Positions 30,522 to 40,262 are shown, counted from the stretch's first letter. The stretch is 64,000 nucleotides of DNA from Mesobacillus subterraneus (GCF_003937825.1 NZ_RSFW01000002.1:248001-312000), one strand, 5' to 3'. Notes: generated by a model not told the origin, from the letters alone. Made by a program: numbers and translations.

Positions 30522-30881
30522 TTACAAATAATAAATGTACAATGCTGCAAGCATCAGCAGGAAATCCAAGAGCCCGACAACGAGGAGGGGATTGGCATTG
30601 AAAGTGATCAGTTCAGACAAGGGTGTCATTTCTTCGAATGATTTCTTTTTCTCTTCCTTTCCGGCAAAAACTGTCCGGAAAGAATAGGACATTGTATCGA
30701 AGAAACCTGAATTAATGGTGAAGACCATCAGGGATGTGAACAGCAGGATGCTTGCAACGTAAAAAGAGATATTTATATAGTTGAGCAGTGACAATCCTCC
30801 GTAATTAACTAACGAAATGATAGTAACTAGTAACTGTGAGCCAAAAAATCCATAAAAAATTTTCCCAACTCTATTACGCAT
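30522..30881 (-). CDS. DUF3899-like small membrane protein
   Basis: A 119-residue protein with three or four hydrophobic segments (about 10-30, 34-55 and 96-118) and a cytoplasmic-looking charged loop FAGKEEKKKSFEEMTPL. The segment GFFDTMSYSFRTVF is characteristic of the DUF3899 family as I remember it. A GGGAGAAAT ribosome site precedes the ATG. It is divergent from opp and separated from trpS by the T-box leader. Function unknown. Confidence 0.7.
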   Translation of the reverse strand: MRNRVGKIFYGFFGSQLLVTIISLVNYGGLSLLNYINISFYVASILLFTSLMVFTINSGFFDTMSYSFRTVFAGKEEKKKSFEEMTPLSELITFNANPLLVVGLLDFLLMLAALYIYYL

Positions 30882-31074
30882 TTTATAATTTCTCCCTTAT
30901 ATTGTTATTTCATAAAAGTAATTCCGTGAATATTTCAGTTGAAAAACGCGAAATATTACAAAAGAAAAACCCTTATTTTTATGGTAAAAGGCTGATAAGT
31001 CACCATTATAACACATTTTATCAAGGAAAATTATTACTATTGTTTCAATGTTGTAAATTTTTATCGTAAAAATA

Positions 31075-31131
31075 TTGAACATTTAATTTAATCTATGTAT
31101 AATAGGGAATGTAAAAAGTTTTCAGAAAACA
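31075..31131 (+). promoter_or_regulatory. opp promoter with CodY-like box
   Basis: TTGAAC (31075-31080), a 17-base spacer and TATAAT (31098-31103) make a strong sigma-A promoter. AGTTTTCAGAAAACA at 31117-31131 matches the CodY box AATTTTCWGAAAATT at 12 of 15 positions with the core TTTTCAGAAAA intact. It falls just downstream of the start site, a position suited to repression. Confidence 0.7.
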
Positions 31132-31153
31132 ACAAAAAAGAGGGGGCATACCT

Positions 31154-32863
31154 TTGAAAAAGTCAAAATTTTCATTGCTTTTGATTCTGACTCTAGTATT
31201 CTCTCTTTTCCTGACTGCGTGCAGCGGCGGAAAAGACAATACTGAGGGAGAAAAGCCTGCTGACAAAGATGACGCAACAGGCGAAGAAGTAGCTAACGTA
31301 CCACAGGAATTAAGAATGCTGGATTCTTCTGAAATCCCAACTATGGACACCGTACTTGCTGAAGGTTCTACAAGTTTCACTTACATAAACAACGTAGGTG
31401 AAGGTCTATACCGTCTTGACCAGGATCACAAGCCTGTTCCTGCACTTGCAGACGGAGCACCTGAAATCAGCGATGACCAGAAAGTTTACACTTTCAAACT
31501 TAAAGATTCTAAATGGTCTAACGGTGAGCCTGTAACTGCACACGACTTCGTGTTCGCATGGCGCCGTGCGATCGACCCTGCAACTGCTTCACCATATGGT
31601 CCTTACATGATGGGTGGCAAAATCAAGGGAGCAGCTGAAATCACAGAAGCTGGTGCTGCTAAGAAAGATTACAACCTTGAGGACCTTGGCGTTAAAGCGC
31701 TTGACGACAAGACTCTAGAAGTAACTCTTGAAAAGCCAGTAGTATACTGGGAAGACCTATTCGCATTCCCAACATTCTACCCACAGAACGAAAAGTTCGT
31801 AACTGAAAAAGGCGACGCGTTCGCTAGCAATGCTGAAAACTTACTTTACAACGGTCCATTCAAAATGGAAAAATGGGAAGGTACTGACGCAACTGAGTGG
31901 GTACTTGTGAAAAACCCTGAGTACCACAGTGCTGACGATGTAACTCTTGAGAAAATCACTGTTAACGTCGTTAAAGATTCAAACTCTGCTGTAAATGCAT
32001 TTGAAGCTGGCGAAACAGACATGACTGGATTGCTTTCTTCTGACATCGTACCTTCATACGAAGGCGACGATCGTATGCTTAGATGGAATGACCCAGTAGT
32101 ATTCTGGATCAAGATGAACCAAAAGAACGAAGCTCTTGCAAACGTTAATATCCGTAAAGCGATCGCTATGGGCTTCAATAAAGAAGACCTTGCTAATAGC
32201 ATCCTTAACAATGGATCTGTAGCTGCAAACTACTTTGTACCAAAAGACTTCGTAACAGGCCCTAACGGAGAAGACTTCCGTGAAAAGCACGGCGACCTAA
32301 TCGTTTTCAATGCTGAAGAAGCTAAGAAGCACTGGGAACAAGGTCTTAAGGAACTTGGTGTAGATAAGCTTGAAATCCGCTACCTTGGTGGAGACACTGA
32401 AGCAGCTAAGAAGACAGATGCTTACATCAAGAACCAATTAGAAACAAATCTTCCTGGTTTGACTGTCAAACTTGAAAGTGTTCCTTTCGCAGTACGTTTA
32501 GAGCGTGACAACGCTATGGATTACGATCTTCAATTCGCTGGATGGGGTCCTGACTACGGTAACGCATTGTCGTTCACTGACCTTTGGATCACTGATGGCG
32601 GAAGCAACAGAATGGGATATTCTAACAAGAAGTATGATGAGCTGATCAAAGCTGCTCAAGGCGAACTAGCTACTGACCCAGAAAAGAACTGGGAAGCACA
32701 GCAGGAAGCTGAAAGAATCATGCTTGAAGAAGATGCTGGTCTAGCTCCTGTATACCAGCGTGCAAATAACATCCTATTAAACCCAGCAGTAAAAGGTCTT
32801 GCGATCTATAACTACGGTCCTGACTATAGCTTCCAGTGGGTTAAGATCACTGAAGCTGAATAA
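31154..32863 (+). CDS. oppA: Oligopeptide-binding lipoprotein OppA
   Basis: Extracellular lipoprotein that captures oligopeptides, including signalling peptides in Bacillus, for the Opp importer. The 569 residues start with a lipoprotein signal ending LTAC, an acidic linker, then the SBP family 5 fold (DSKWSNGEPVTAHDFVFAWRR is the family signature region; YNGPFKMEKW follows). A TTG start at 31154 is supported by AGGGGG 8 bases upstream. Codon use is narrow (CTT, GCT, GAA, AAC), fitting high expression. A hairpin separates it from oppB. Confidence 0.95.
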   Translation: MKKSKFSLLLILTLVFSLFLTACSGGKDNTEGEKPADKDDATGEEVANVPQELRMLDSSEIPTMDTVLAEGSTSFTYINNVGEGLYRLDQDHKPVPALADGAPEISDDQKVYTFKLKDSKWSNGEPVTAHDFVFAWRRAIDPATASPYGPYMMGGKIKGAAEITEAGAAKKDYNLEDLGVKALDDKTLEVTLEKPVVYWEDLFAFPTFYPQNEKFVTEKGDAFASNAENLLYNGPFKMEKWEGTDATEWVLVKNPEYHSADDVTLEKITVNVVKDSNSAVNAFEAGETDMTGLLSSDIVPSYEGDDRMLRWNDPVVFWIKMNQKNEALANVNIRKAIAMGFNKEDLANSILNNGSVAANYFVPKDFVTGPNGEDFREKHGDLIVFNAEEAKKHWEQGLKELGVDKLEIRYLGGDTEAAKKTDAYIKNQLETNLPGLTVKLESVPFAVRLERDNAMDYDLQFAGWGPDYGNALSFTDLWITDGGSNRMGYSNKKYDELIKAAQGELATDPEKNWEAQQEAERIMLEEDAGLAPVYQRANNILLNPAVKGLAIYNYGPDYSFQWVKITEAE

Positions 32864-32917
32864 TAATAATAATTGAAGCAGTTTCTTATTTCAGAGTGTA
32901 ATAATTCTGATGATAGA

Positions 32918-32947
32918 AAGAGAGTATATCTAGATATACTCTCTTTT
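32918..32947 (+). terminator. Intra-operon attenuator between oppA and oppB
   Basis: AGAGAGTATATC ta GATATACTCTCT followed by TTTCC; a strong hairpin with a short T run inside the operon, probably lowering expression of the permease and ATPase genes relative to oppA. Confidence 0.75.
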
Positions 32948-33008
32948 TCCCTGTGCGGCATTTGTCGAACAATAGGGAAAATTGAAATAATACAGGAGGT
33001 GCACAGAT

Positions 33009-33938
33009 ATGGCAAAATACCTGTTAAAAAGGGTACTTTATATGTTTTTGACACTATTCATCATTGCGTCCCTAACATTCTTCCTAATGAAGATCATTCC
33101 AGGTACACCATTTGCTAGTGCAAATAAATTAGGTCCTGCTCAAATGGAAATCATGAAGGCAAAATATGGTCTGGATCAGCCTGTACCTGTGCAGTATGCC
33201 ATATATATTGGCAATCTGCTGAAAGGTGACCTTGGAATTTCCTTCCAGTTCAACAACACACCAGTTACGGACTTGATGTTTAAGCGCCTTGGACCATCCA
33301 TGCAGCTAGGAGCACAGGCCATGCTTTTGGGAACGATTGTCGGTATCTTGCTTGGTATATTCGCGGCTTTGAGGCAGAATACCTGGGTTGACTATAGTTC
33401 TACATTTGTTGCTGTTTTGGGTAAATCGATTCCGAACTTCGTATTTGCTGGTTTGCTTCAATATTTTGTTGGCGTTAAATTAGGCTGGTTCCCAGTTCTC
33501 TTCTGGCGTGGATTTGAATACACCATCCTGCCAACAATTGCTCTATCCATGTTGCCAATCGCCATTGCGGCACGTTTCATGAGAACTGAAATGATTGAAG
33601 TTCTAAGTTCTGACTATATCACATTGGCGAAAGCAAAAGGTGCAAGCTTCTTTGAAATCGCTTTTAAGCATGCCTTAAGAAATGCTTTAATTCCATTGGT
33701 TACTGTACTAGGACCGTTGGCGATTTCATTGATGACAGGTTCTCTTGTAATTGAGAAGATTTTTGCGATTCCGGGTCTAGGTGAACAGTTCGTAAAATCA
33801 ATTACAGTTAATGATTACCCTGTTATCATGGGAACAACCATTCTTTTTGCTGCTTTATTCGTAGTTATCATCCTTGTTGTGGATATTCTCTATGGAATCA
33901 TCGATCCACGCATCAGGCTGTCTGGAGGGAATAAGTAA
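33009..33938 (+). CDS. oppB: Oligopeptide ABC permease OppB
   Basis: A 309-residue membrane subunit: first helix at about 9-30, MKIIPGTPFA, YGLDQPVPVQYAIYIGN, then about five helices, the coupling loop around ITLAKAKGASFFEIAFKHAL, and the end DPRIRLSGGNK. AGGAGG precedes the ATG. The stop overlaps the oppC start by one base (TAATG), so the two are coupled. Confidence 0.95.
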   Translation: MAKYLLKRVLYMFLTLFIIASLTFFLMKIIPGTPFASANKLGPAQMEIMKAKYGLDQPVPVQYAIYIGNLLKGDLGISFQFNNTPVTDLMFKRLGPSMQLGAQAMLLGTIVGILLGIFAALRQNTWVDYSSTFVAVLGKSIPNFVFAGLLQYFVGVKLGWFPVLFWRGFEYTILPTIALSMLPIAIAARFMRTEMIEVLSSDYITLAKAKGASFFEIAFKHALRNALIPLVTVLGPLAISLMTGSLVIEKIFAIPGLGEQFVKSITVNDYPVIMGTTILFAALFVVIILVVDILYGIIDPRIRLSGGNK

Positions 33939-34966
33939 TGGCTGACTTTGAACCAAAAATTTCAAAAGATCGTTTTAGACCGGCTGAAATTGATGCGTCT
34001 AAAAGCGAGGAAATCAACAAGCCAAGCTTAACATTCTGGCAGGATGCTTGGATGCGTGTCCGTAAGAATAAAGGTGCGCTTTTCAGCTTAATAGTTATGG
34101 GAATTGTTGTGATACTTGCCCTGGTTGGACCACTGATCAGCGGAAAAGAGTTTGACAAGCAAAATGTTAGCCACAACAACTTGCCGCCAAAAATTCAGGG
34201 ACTTGAACATATCAGCTGGCTTCCATTTGATGGAGTAAAGGTGAATAAAGCGGGCAAGGAAATTGATATGTATGAAGTGAAAAAGGTAGATGAATACTAC
34301 TGGTTTGGTACCGATGCTCTCGGACGCGACCTCTTTACCCGTGTCTGGAAAGGTACACAGATTTCCTTGTATATCGCACTGTTGGCTGCGACGATTGATA
34401 TGATCATCGGTGTTGCCTATGGATCGATTTCTGGATATTTCGGCGGACGACTGGATAATGTCATGCAGAGGATTACTGAAATTCTTGTTGGTATTCCTAC
34501 GATGATTGTTGTAATTCTGATGATTCTGGTACTTGATCCTGGTATCATATCTATTACGATCGCATTGACGATCACTGGCTGGGTAGGTATGGCCCGTGTC
34601 GTACGTGCGCAAACACTTAAACTTAAGGAGCAGGAATTTGTCCTTGCCTCCAAAACTTTAGGTAACAGTGATGGAAAGATCATCTCAAAACACTTGTTGC
34701 CAAACCTTGCGGGTGTCATTATTATCAACACGATGTTCACGATTCCGAATGCGGTATTCTTCGAAGCGTTCTTGAGCTTTATCGGACTGGGACTTCAGGA
34801 GCCTTATGCATCACTTGGTACATTGATTGATGAAGGATTTAAAGTGCTGAGATTGCACCCACATGAGATGATAATTCCAGCTGTTGTCATCAGTATTATC
34901 ATGATTACGTTCAATATGCTGGCAGACGGATTGCGCGATGCGCTTGATCCGAAAATGCGTGATTAA
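33938..34966 (+). CDS. oppC: Oligopeptide ABC permease OppC
   Basis: A 342-residue membrane subunit, longer than the App versions because of an extended N-terminus and a larger first extracytoplasmic loop (about residues 65-125). Motifs include YYWFGTDALGRDLFTRVW, the coupling loop around VLASKTLGNSDGKIISKHLL, and the end [12 protein letters not shown]. It is coupled to oppB and precedes oppD by 18 bases. Confidence 0.95.
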   Translation: MADFEPKISKDRFRPAEIDASKSEEINKPSLTFWQDAWMRVRKNKGALFSLIVMGIVVILALVGPLISGKEFDKQNVSHNNLPPKIQGLEHISWLPFDGVKVNKAGKEIDMYEVKKVDEYYWFGTDALGRDLFTRVWKGTQISLYIALLAATIDMIIGVAYGSISGYFGGRLDNVMQRITEILVGIPTMIVVILMILVLDPGIISITIALTITGWVGMARVVRAQTLKLKEQEFVLASKTLGNSDGKIISKHLLPNLAGVIIINTMFTIPNAVFFEAFLSFIGLGLQEPYASLGTLIDEGFKVLRLHPHEMIIPAVVISIIMITFNMLADGLRDALDPKMRD

Positions 34967-34984
34967 AGGGCAGGTGAATGTATT

Positions 34985-36019
34985 ATGGAAAATATTCTAG
35001 AAGTTAAGGACTTAAATATCTCCTTCCATACATTTGCGGGCGAAGTGAAAGCGATCCGCGGTGTGAACTTTGAACTGAAAAAGGGTGAAACCCTTGCGAT
35101 CGTGGGTGAGTCTGGTTCAGGTAAATCGGTAACAACCAAGGCCATCATGAAACTTCTGCCGCCAGGCAACTCTGAAATTAAGCAGGGTGAAATCTTGTTT
35201 GATGGTAAGGATTTAACAAAATTGACGGATAGACAAATGCAAAAGATCCGCGGAAAAGATATTTCGATGATTTTCCAGGATCCGATGACTTCATTGAACC
35301 CGACAATGACTGTAGGGAAACAAATCATGGAGCCGCTAATCAAGCATCAGGACATGAGTAAATCTGCTGCAAGAGAGCGTGCACTCCAGCTTCTTAAGCT
35401 TGTAGGAATTCCTAAACCTGAATTAAGGATAAAGCAATATCCGCACCAATTTTCTGGCGGTATGAGGCAAAGGGTTGTTATTGCGATTGCCCTAGCCTGC
35501 AATCCGAAGGTTTTGATTGCCGATGAGCCGACAACTGCTTTGGACGTAACGATTCAGGCACAGATTCTTGAGCTTATGAAGGATTTGCAGAATAAAATCG
35601 ACACTTCGATTATTTTTATCACGCATGACCTTGGAGTCGTTGCGAACGTTGCTGACAGGGTAGCCGTTATGTATGGTGGTAAAATCGTGGAAATCGGTAC
35701 TGTTGATGAAGTTTTCTACAACCCGCAACACCCTTACACTTGGGGATTGATCAGCTCAATGCCAAGTTTGGATGCAAAAGAAGAAGAACTGTATGCAATT
35801 CCAGGAACGCCGCCTAACTTGCTGAACCCTCCAAAGGGAGATGCATTTGCGCCGCGTAACGAATATGCAATGCAAATCGACTTAGAAGAACAGCCTCCGA
35901 TGTTTAAAGTTTCCGACACTCATTACGCTGCTACATGGCTGTTGCATCCAGATGCTCCTAAAGTAGAACCACCGGCAGCTGTGAAGAGCAGAATGCGCAA
36001 ATTCATGGGCGCGAAATAA
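34985..36019 (+). CDS. oppD: Oligopeptide ABC ATPase OppD
   Basis: A 344-residue ATPase with Walker A GESGSGKS near residue 40, [30 protein letters not shown] and FITHDLGVV. Its C-terminal extension (GDAFAPRNEYAMQIDLEEQP, then ATWLLHPDAP) lacks the four-Cys set seen in both AppD proteins of this window. AGGTGA precedes the ATG. It is fourth in the oppABCDF operon. Confidence 0.95.
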   Translation: MENILEVKDLNISFHTFAGEVKAIRGVNFELKKGETLAIVGESGSGKSVTTKAIMKLLPPGNSEIKQGEILFDGKDLTKLTDRQMQKIRGKDISMIFQDPMTSLNPTMTVGKQIMEPLIKHQDMSKSAARERALQLLKLVGIPKPELRIKQYPHQFSGGMRQRVVIAIALACNPKVLIADEPTTALDVTIQAQILELMKDLQNKIDTSIIFITHDLGVVANVADRVAVMYGGKIVEIGTVDEVFYNPQHPYTWGLISSMPSLDAKEEELYAIPGTPPNLLNPPKGDAFAPRNEYAMQIDLEEQPPMFKVSDTHYAATWLLHPDAPKVEPPAAVKSRMRKFMGAK

Positions 36020-36041
36020 CTGTAGGAGGAGGACTGGCCTA

Positions 36042-36983
36042 ATGGAAAATAGAGAAAAGCTTCTTGAAATAAAGAATCTTAAGCAGTACTTCAACATGGG
36101 TCAACCCAATGAAGTAAGAGCCATTGATGGAATCTCTTTTGATATTTTTAAAGGAGAGACACTTGGGCTTGTTGGTGAATCAGGCTGTGGTAAATCCACA
36201 ACTGGCAGAACGATCATCAGGCTGTATGAAGCGACTGATGGAGAAGTCCTTTACAAAGGCGAAAATGTTCATGGCAAGAAAAATAAAAAAGATCTAAAGA
36301 AATTCAACAGAAGCATGCAGATGATTTTCCAGGATCCTTATGCATCCTTGAACCCAAGAATGAAGGTATCCGACGTCATTGCTGAAGGCATTGATATCCA
36401 TGGTCTTGCTAAAAGCAATAAGGACAGAATGGAAATGGTGTATGAGCTGCTCGAAACCGTTGGATTAAACAGAGAACACGCCAACCGTTATCCGCATGAG
36501 TTCTCAGGCGGACAAAGACAGCGTATCGGTATTGCACGCGCACTTGCAGTGCAGCCCGAATTCATTATCGCAGACGAACCAATTTCAGCTCTTGATGTTT
36601 CGATTCAGGCACAGGTTGTCAACCTGATGAAGAAGCTTCAGCGTGAAAAAGGTTTAACATACTTGTTTATCGCACACGATCTATCAATGGTTAAATATAT
36701 CAGTGACAGAATTGGTGTTATGTACTTCGGCAAGCTGGTAGAATTAGCTCCTGCTGAAGACCTTTACAACAACCCGCTGCATCCTTACACTCAGTCGCTT
36801 CTGTCTGCGATTCCGCTTCCAGACCCAGAATCTGAGCGTACACGCCGACGCAAGACATATGATCCGAACGTACATCAGTACGCAGACGGTGAAGAAGTGA
36901 AGATGCGCGAAGTTTCGCCAGGGCACTACGTGTATTGTTCTGAAAAAGAATTAAAGCAATACCAGCAGCAATATGTGAAATAA
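36042..36983 (+). CDS. oppF: Oligopeptide ABC ATPase OppF
   Basis: A 313-residue ATPase, last in the operon: Walker [39 protein letters not shown] and IAHDLSMV. The C-terminal region is charged (ERTRRRKTYDPN, then SPGHYVYCSEKELK) and lacks the Cys cluster of the two AppF proteins. AGGAGGAGG precedes the ATG. A terminator follows at 36990. Confidence 0.95.
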   Translation: MENREKLLEIKNLKQYFNMGQPNEVRAIDGISFDIFKGETLGLVGESGCGKSTTGRTIIRLYEATDGEVLYKGENVHGKKNKKDLKKFNRSMQMIFQDPYASLNPRMKVSDVIAEGIDIHGLAKSNKDRMEMVYELLETVGLNREHANRYPHEFSGGQRQRIGIARALAVQPEFIIADEPISALDVSIQAQVVNLMKKLQREKGLTYLFIAHDLSMVKYISDRIGVMYFGKLVELAPAEDLYNNPLHPYTQSLLSAIPLPDPESERTRRRKTYDPNVHQYADGEEVKMREVSPGHYVYCSEKELKQYQQQYVK

Positions 36984-36989
36984 ACTTAG

Positions 36990-37021
36990 ACGATCTCTTC
37001 ATTTGAGATCGTTCTTTTTTT
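36990..37021 (+). terminator. Terminator of the opp operon
   Basis: ACGATCTC ttcattt GAGATCGT followed by TCTTTTTTT. Confidence 0.9.
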
Positions 37022-37171
37022 GAAGTTACAAATGCAGGAAATATATGCCAAGTGAAAATATTAAACTATAATATCTAAAACTGTCGAAAGTGGGTAAAAT
37101 AGACATATAGATAAATATACTATTTTTCGCTATCATGTATGAGTCATGGAAGTTTGAAGGGAGAGATGCAT

Positions 37172-38362
37172 GTGCAATTGAAAAAAATCGCAGCAGCAGC
37201 ACTATTGGCTGCCTCTTTTTCACAGGCTGGCGGCACCGCTTTTGCCGAACAGCAAACAGAACAGCTTCCTGTTAGGGAGCATCAATCATTGGTTAGGGAT
37301 ATTCCAGAGCAAATGCCTAGATTCAAATTCAGCTCAGGGTATGAATTCGAATATCCTGATGCCGTTAGAGGCATTTATGTGACCGGGAACTCTGCTGGCG
37401 GAGAGAAGTTTTCAAGCCTCACTAAGCTGGTGGATGAGACAGACCTGAATGCTATGGTTATTGACATCAAAGAAGATCATGGATACCTTACATACAAACC
37501 GGAAGAAAATTCTCCTTTTAGGGATATTGGCAAGCCTTATATCAAAGATATGAAAAAGCTGATGGATACCCTTCAGGAAAAACAAATTTACCCGATTGCA
37601 AGGGTAGTTGTGTTCAAGGATACAGAACTGGCCAATAAGAAGCCTGAGTGGTCTTTCAAGGATGGGGACAAGGTCTGGAAGAATGGAAGGGGAGAGTCGT
37701 TCGTAAATCCATTTGTCCAGGATGTATGGGATTATAATGTACAGATTGCGATTGAAGCGGCGAAAATGGGCTTCCAGGAAATCCAGTTTGATTATGTACG
37801 CTTCCCTGAGGGATTCGAAAAAAGGGATGCGACTCTTGAGTACTCCATTGGGGACTATAAAGATGTGGAAATGGATAATGTGCAAAAGCGTGTAAAAGCA
37901 GTAACTGATTTTGTAGCCTATGCACGCGAAAAACTGAGACCTTATGATGTAAAAGTGTCGGTAGACATTTTTGGTTATACAGCTACTTTGCCTGAGGCTC
38001 CGGGCATCGGCCAAAACTTTTCGAAGATTTCCGAAAATGTGGATGTCATTTCTTCCATGATTTATCCGAGCCATTGGACTTCTTATTTTGGGATCGCCAA
38101 GCCTGATACTGAACCGTATCGACTTGTTGAAGAATATGCAAAGCTCGAGAACCGAAAACTTTCTGAGTTGAAGACCCCTCCAGTCTCACGCCCGTGGCTT
38201 CAGGACTTCACTGCCTCATGGTTAGGAAAAGGAAATTACCTTGTATATGGAAAGAAAGAGGTTGAGGACCAGATCAGGGCACTGAAGGATCAGGGAATTG
38301 ATGAATACCTGCTATGGAACGCAAGCAACCGATACACCCCGAATGTCGATTACACACCTTAG
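37172..38362 (+). CDS. Secreted DUF4015-type putative glycoside hydrolase
   Basis: A 396-residue exported protein. The GTG at 37172 follows AAGGGAG with 8-base spacing and gives a signal peptide (KK, a hydrophobic run, cleavage after TAFA). The mature part resembles the DUF4015 putative glycosyl-hydrolase family, a TIM-barrel-like sequence: AVRGIYVTGNSAGGEKF at the start, NAMVIDIKEDHGYLTY, EIQFDYVRFPEG and SVDIFGYT later. The Asp/Glu residues in these segments could be catalytic, but the substrate is unknown. It stands alone between terminators. Confidence 0.75.
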   Translation: MQLKKIAAAALLAASFSQAGGTAFAEQQTEQLPVREHQSLVRDIPEQMPRFKFSSGYEFEYPDAVRGIYVTGNSAGGEKFSSLTKLVDETDLNAMVIDIKEDHGYLTYKPEENSPFRDIGKPYIKDMKKLMDTLQEKQIYPIARVVVFKDTELANKKPEWSFKDGDKVWKNGRGESFVNPFVQDVWDYNVQIAIEAAKMGFQEIQFDYVRFPEGFEKRDATLEYSIGDYKDVEMDNVQKRVKAVTDFVAYAREKLRPYDVKVSVDIFGYTATLPEAPGIGQNFSKISENVDVISSMIYPSHWTSYFGIAKPDTEPYRLVEEYAKLENRKLSELKTPPVSRPWLQDFTASWLGKGNYLVYGKKEVEDQIRALKDQGIDEYLLWNASNRYTPNVDYTP

Positions 38363-38373
38363 TAAAGAAAATG

Positions 38374-38407
38374 AAAAAGGCTGAAATGAACTCATTTCAG
38401 CCTTTTT
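38374..38407 (+). terminator. Terminator after the DUF4015 gene
   Basis: AAAAAGGCTGAAATGA act TCATTTCAGCCTTTTT; long perfect stem. Confidence 0.92.
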
Positions 38408-38463
38408 CATATCATTAGATTATCTTTGGAATTATCGGTATAATAAATAATCGGAAACGGAAT

Positions 38464-38652
38464 CTAGGATTTATGTCCGCCGCCAACGTTTTTCCAGCCG
38501 TGTTGCAATCGTGTTGACTGGTCGACGAATTCATTTCTTTTATTGCCGCTGAAGAATTTGTTTCCCACTCCATTGGTGATGACACCAATTGTAGCAGTGA
38601 TTCCCACGATCAGCAAAGCAACGATGGTTAAATCCATTATGTAACCGCCCAT
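38464..38652 (-). CDS. Small single-helix membrane protein
   Basis: A 62-residue protein with one hydrophobic segment (about 7-27) and a basic tail with QSTRLQHGWKNVGGGHKS. GGAGG lies 6 bases before the ATG at 38652, so translation is likely. I do not recognise a family. It is transcribed against yjbC and the DUF4015 gene. Function unknown. Confidence 0.6.
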   Translation of the reverse strand: MGGYIMDLTIVALLIVGITATIGVITNGVGNKFFSGNKRNEFVDQSTRLQHGWKNVGGGHKS

Positions 38653-38859
38653 GATAAACCTCCACCTTTTTTTTCACAATCTAAAGAATGCAGTTGTGAT
38701 AAATATATTCATGATCCCCGTTCATCTTTATTTTAAAAGAATTGTTCGCGTATTAAAAGAACTTTATAAAGAAAAAATAATACTAGCATTTTGATCATGT
38801 ATATATAAGAAAAGCTGGGTGCTTATCAGGATGGAATAAATGTAAAAAGGAGATAAGCA

Positions 38860-39429
38860 ATGCATTGGTATGAAAAATTGAATCAGTATTTCCCAATTGA
38901 GGAAATGAAATCAAAAGAACATATGGAAACCCTGTTGAAGGAACGGCCAGAGATTTATCATAAAGATGAAGGTTCGGGCCATGTGCTTATGTACGTCGAA
39001 ACAGATGACTTTGTCTTCATCGATTATCTATTTGTATCAAAGGAAACGAGAGGGCAGGGTTTAGGACACAAGCTCATAGAGATGCTGAAAGAAAAAGGAA
39101 AGCCCATCATTCTTGAAGTAGAGCCCATTAATTATGAGGATACCGATACAGAAAAACGGCTTAAGTTCTATAAACGCGAAGGCTTTGAACACGCGAGGAC
39201 GATCGGTTACAGGAGAAGGTCGCTGGCCACAAAAGAAATCAATGAAATGGAAATCCTGTTTCGGGCCCCAAATCAGGAATCAGAAGAGCTTGTGTATGAG
39301 GCAATGAAAAAAACCTATAATTTAATCCACACATATAAGGACAAAACGTTCTACGGAGAGTCGTACCAGCCGGTTGATGAAGTCTTGACCATGGAAGACA
39401 AGCGGGACGACCTGCTCGAGGACTTATAA
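38860..39429 (+). CDS. yjbC: GNAT family N-acetyltransferase YjbC
   Basis: A 189-residue protein of the GNAT superfamily. The acetyl-CoA loop is in SKETRGQGLGHKLIEML (about 66-82), preceded by the beta-4 strand VFIDYLFV. The C-terminal 50 residues are acidic and extend past the domain. In B. subtilis yjbC lies directly upstream of spx and shares its promoters, and the same order is seen here. AAGGAG precedes the ATG. The acceptor substrate is unknown. Confidence 0.85.
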   Translation: MHWYEKLNQYFPIEEMKSKEHMETLLKERPEIYHKDEGSGHVLMYVETDDFVFIDYLFVSKETRGQGLGHKLIEMLKEKGKPIILEVEPINYEDTDTEKRLKFYKREGFEHARTIGYRRRSLATKEINEMEILFRAPNQESEELVYEAMKKTYNLIHTYKDKTFYGESYQPVDEVLTMEDKRDDLLEDL

Positions 39430-39431
39430 AA

Positions 39432-39473
39432 AACAGCGCAACCTGGTGTATCAACCATGGTTGCGTTTTCATT
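39432..39473 (+). terminator. Hairpin terminator after yjbC
   Basis: CGCAACC TGGT / ACCA t GGTTGCG with one bulge followed by TTTTC. It may be leaky, allowing read-through to spx. Confidence 0.65.
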
Positions 39474-39647
39474 TTCATGCACTTAAATGAGAAATGATAT
39501 TTTTTTAAAAAACAGTTTATTCTTCTCGAAGGCGGGTATAAATTATTAAATTATGAAAAATCAAGCGATACGGACACATGCAGCGAAAATTATACGAATA
39601 TTTATATAGATAGGACTAGAAGGGCGATGAAAAATAATTAAATTTAA

Positions 39648-39673
39648 TGAAACCTTTTTCTTTTTAGTTCGTT
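39648..39673 (+). promoter_or_regulatory. Candidate ECF sigma-M type promoter of spx
   Basis: TGAAAC (39648-39653), exactly 16 bases, then CGTT (39670-39673) resembles the sigma-M consensus TGAAAC-N16-CGTC. In B. subtilis spx is known to have a sigma-M promoter. A separate TATAAT at 39754 may mark a sigma-A promoter. The remaining 39474-39862 gap is AT-rich and shows nothing else clear. Confidence 0.5.
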
Positions 39674-39862
39674 ATATATATAGAAGAGAAAATTCTTACA
39701 TAGTTACCCGGAATATTTTCTTGAAAGGGATACCTTTTATCCGATCCTTGGTGTATAATAATCAATAGGAATTATAAAATTAAACTTATTATTATTTAAG
39801 AAAATGACAGCTCATTTGCAGCAAATAATATATAAGTAAATCTAAGGGAGTGTGAATAACCA

Positions 39863-40258
39863 ATGGTCACTTTATACACTTCACCAAGTTGTACCTCTTG
39901 CAGAAAAGCGAAATCATGGCTGGAAGAACATGAGATTCCATATCAGGAAAGGAATATCTTCTCTGAGCCTTTATCTATTGATGAAATAAAAGAAATCCTG
40001 CGCATGACCGAGGATGGGACGGATGAAATCATTTCAACACGTTCAAAGACATTCCAAAAGCTGGATGTGAATCTCGAAACCATGCCATTACAGGAATTAT
40101 TCGAATTGATTAAAGAAAATCCGGGATTGCTGAGACGCCCGATTATCATTGATGAAAAGCGACTGCAGGTTGGGTACAATGAAGATGAAATCAGACGATT
40201 CCTGCCAAGAAAAGTACGTACATTCCAGCTGAGAGAAGCTCAAAGACTGGTCAACTAA
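39863..40258 (+). CDS. spx: Spx, redox-sensing global transcriptional regulator
   Basis: An ArsC-like protein that binds the RNA polymerase alpha C-terminal domain and switches on the disulfide-stress response. The 131 residues have the CxxC redox switch CTSC at 10-13, a conserved Gly near residue 52 (TEDGTDE), and RRPIIID near 92. ClpXP normally degrades it with the adaptor YjbH, whose gene is at 47159, and ClpC's adaptor MecA follows here. AAGGGAG precedes the ATG, and a terminator follows. Confidence 0.97.
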   Translation: MVTLYTSPSCTSCRKAKSWLEEHEIPYQERNIFSEPLSIDEIKEILRMTEDGTDEIISTRSKTFQKLDVNLETMPLQELFELIKENPGLLRRPIIIDEKRLQVGYNEDEIRRFLPRKVRTFQLREAQRLVN

Positions 40259-40262
40259 TACA

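Noticed and set aside
39750-39768. PerR box before spx
   Set aside because: GTATAATAATCAATA matches the PerR form TTATAATNATTATAA only partly, and the AT-rich setting with a -10 element explains it as well.
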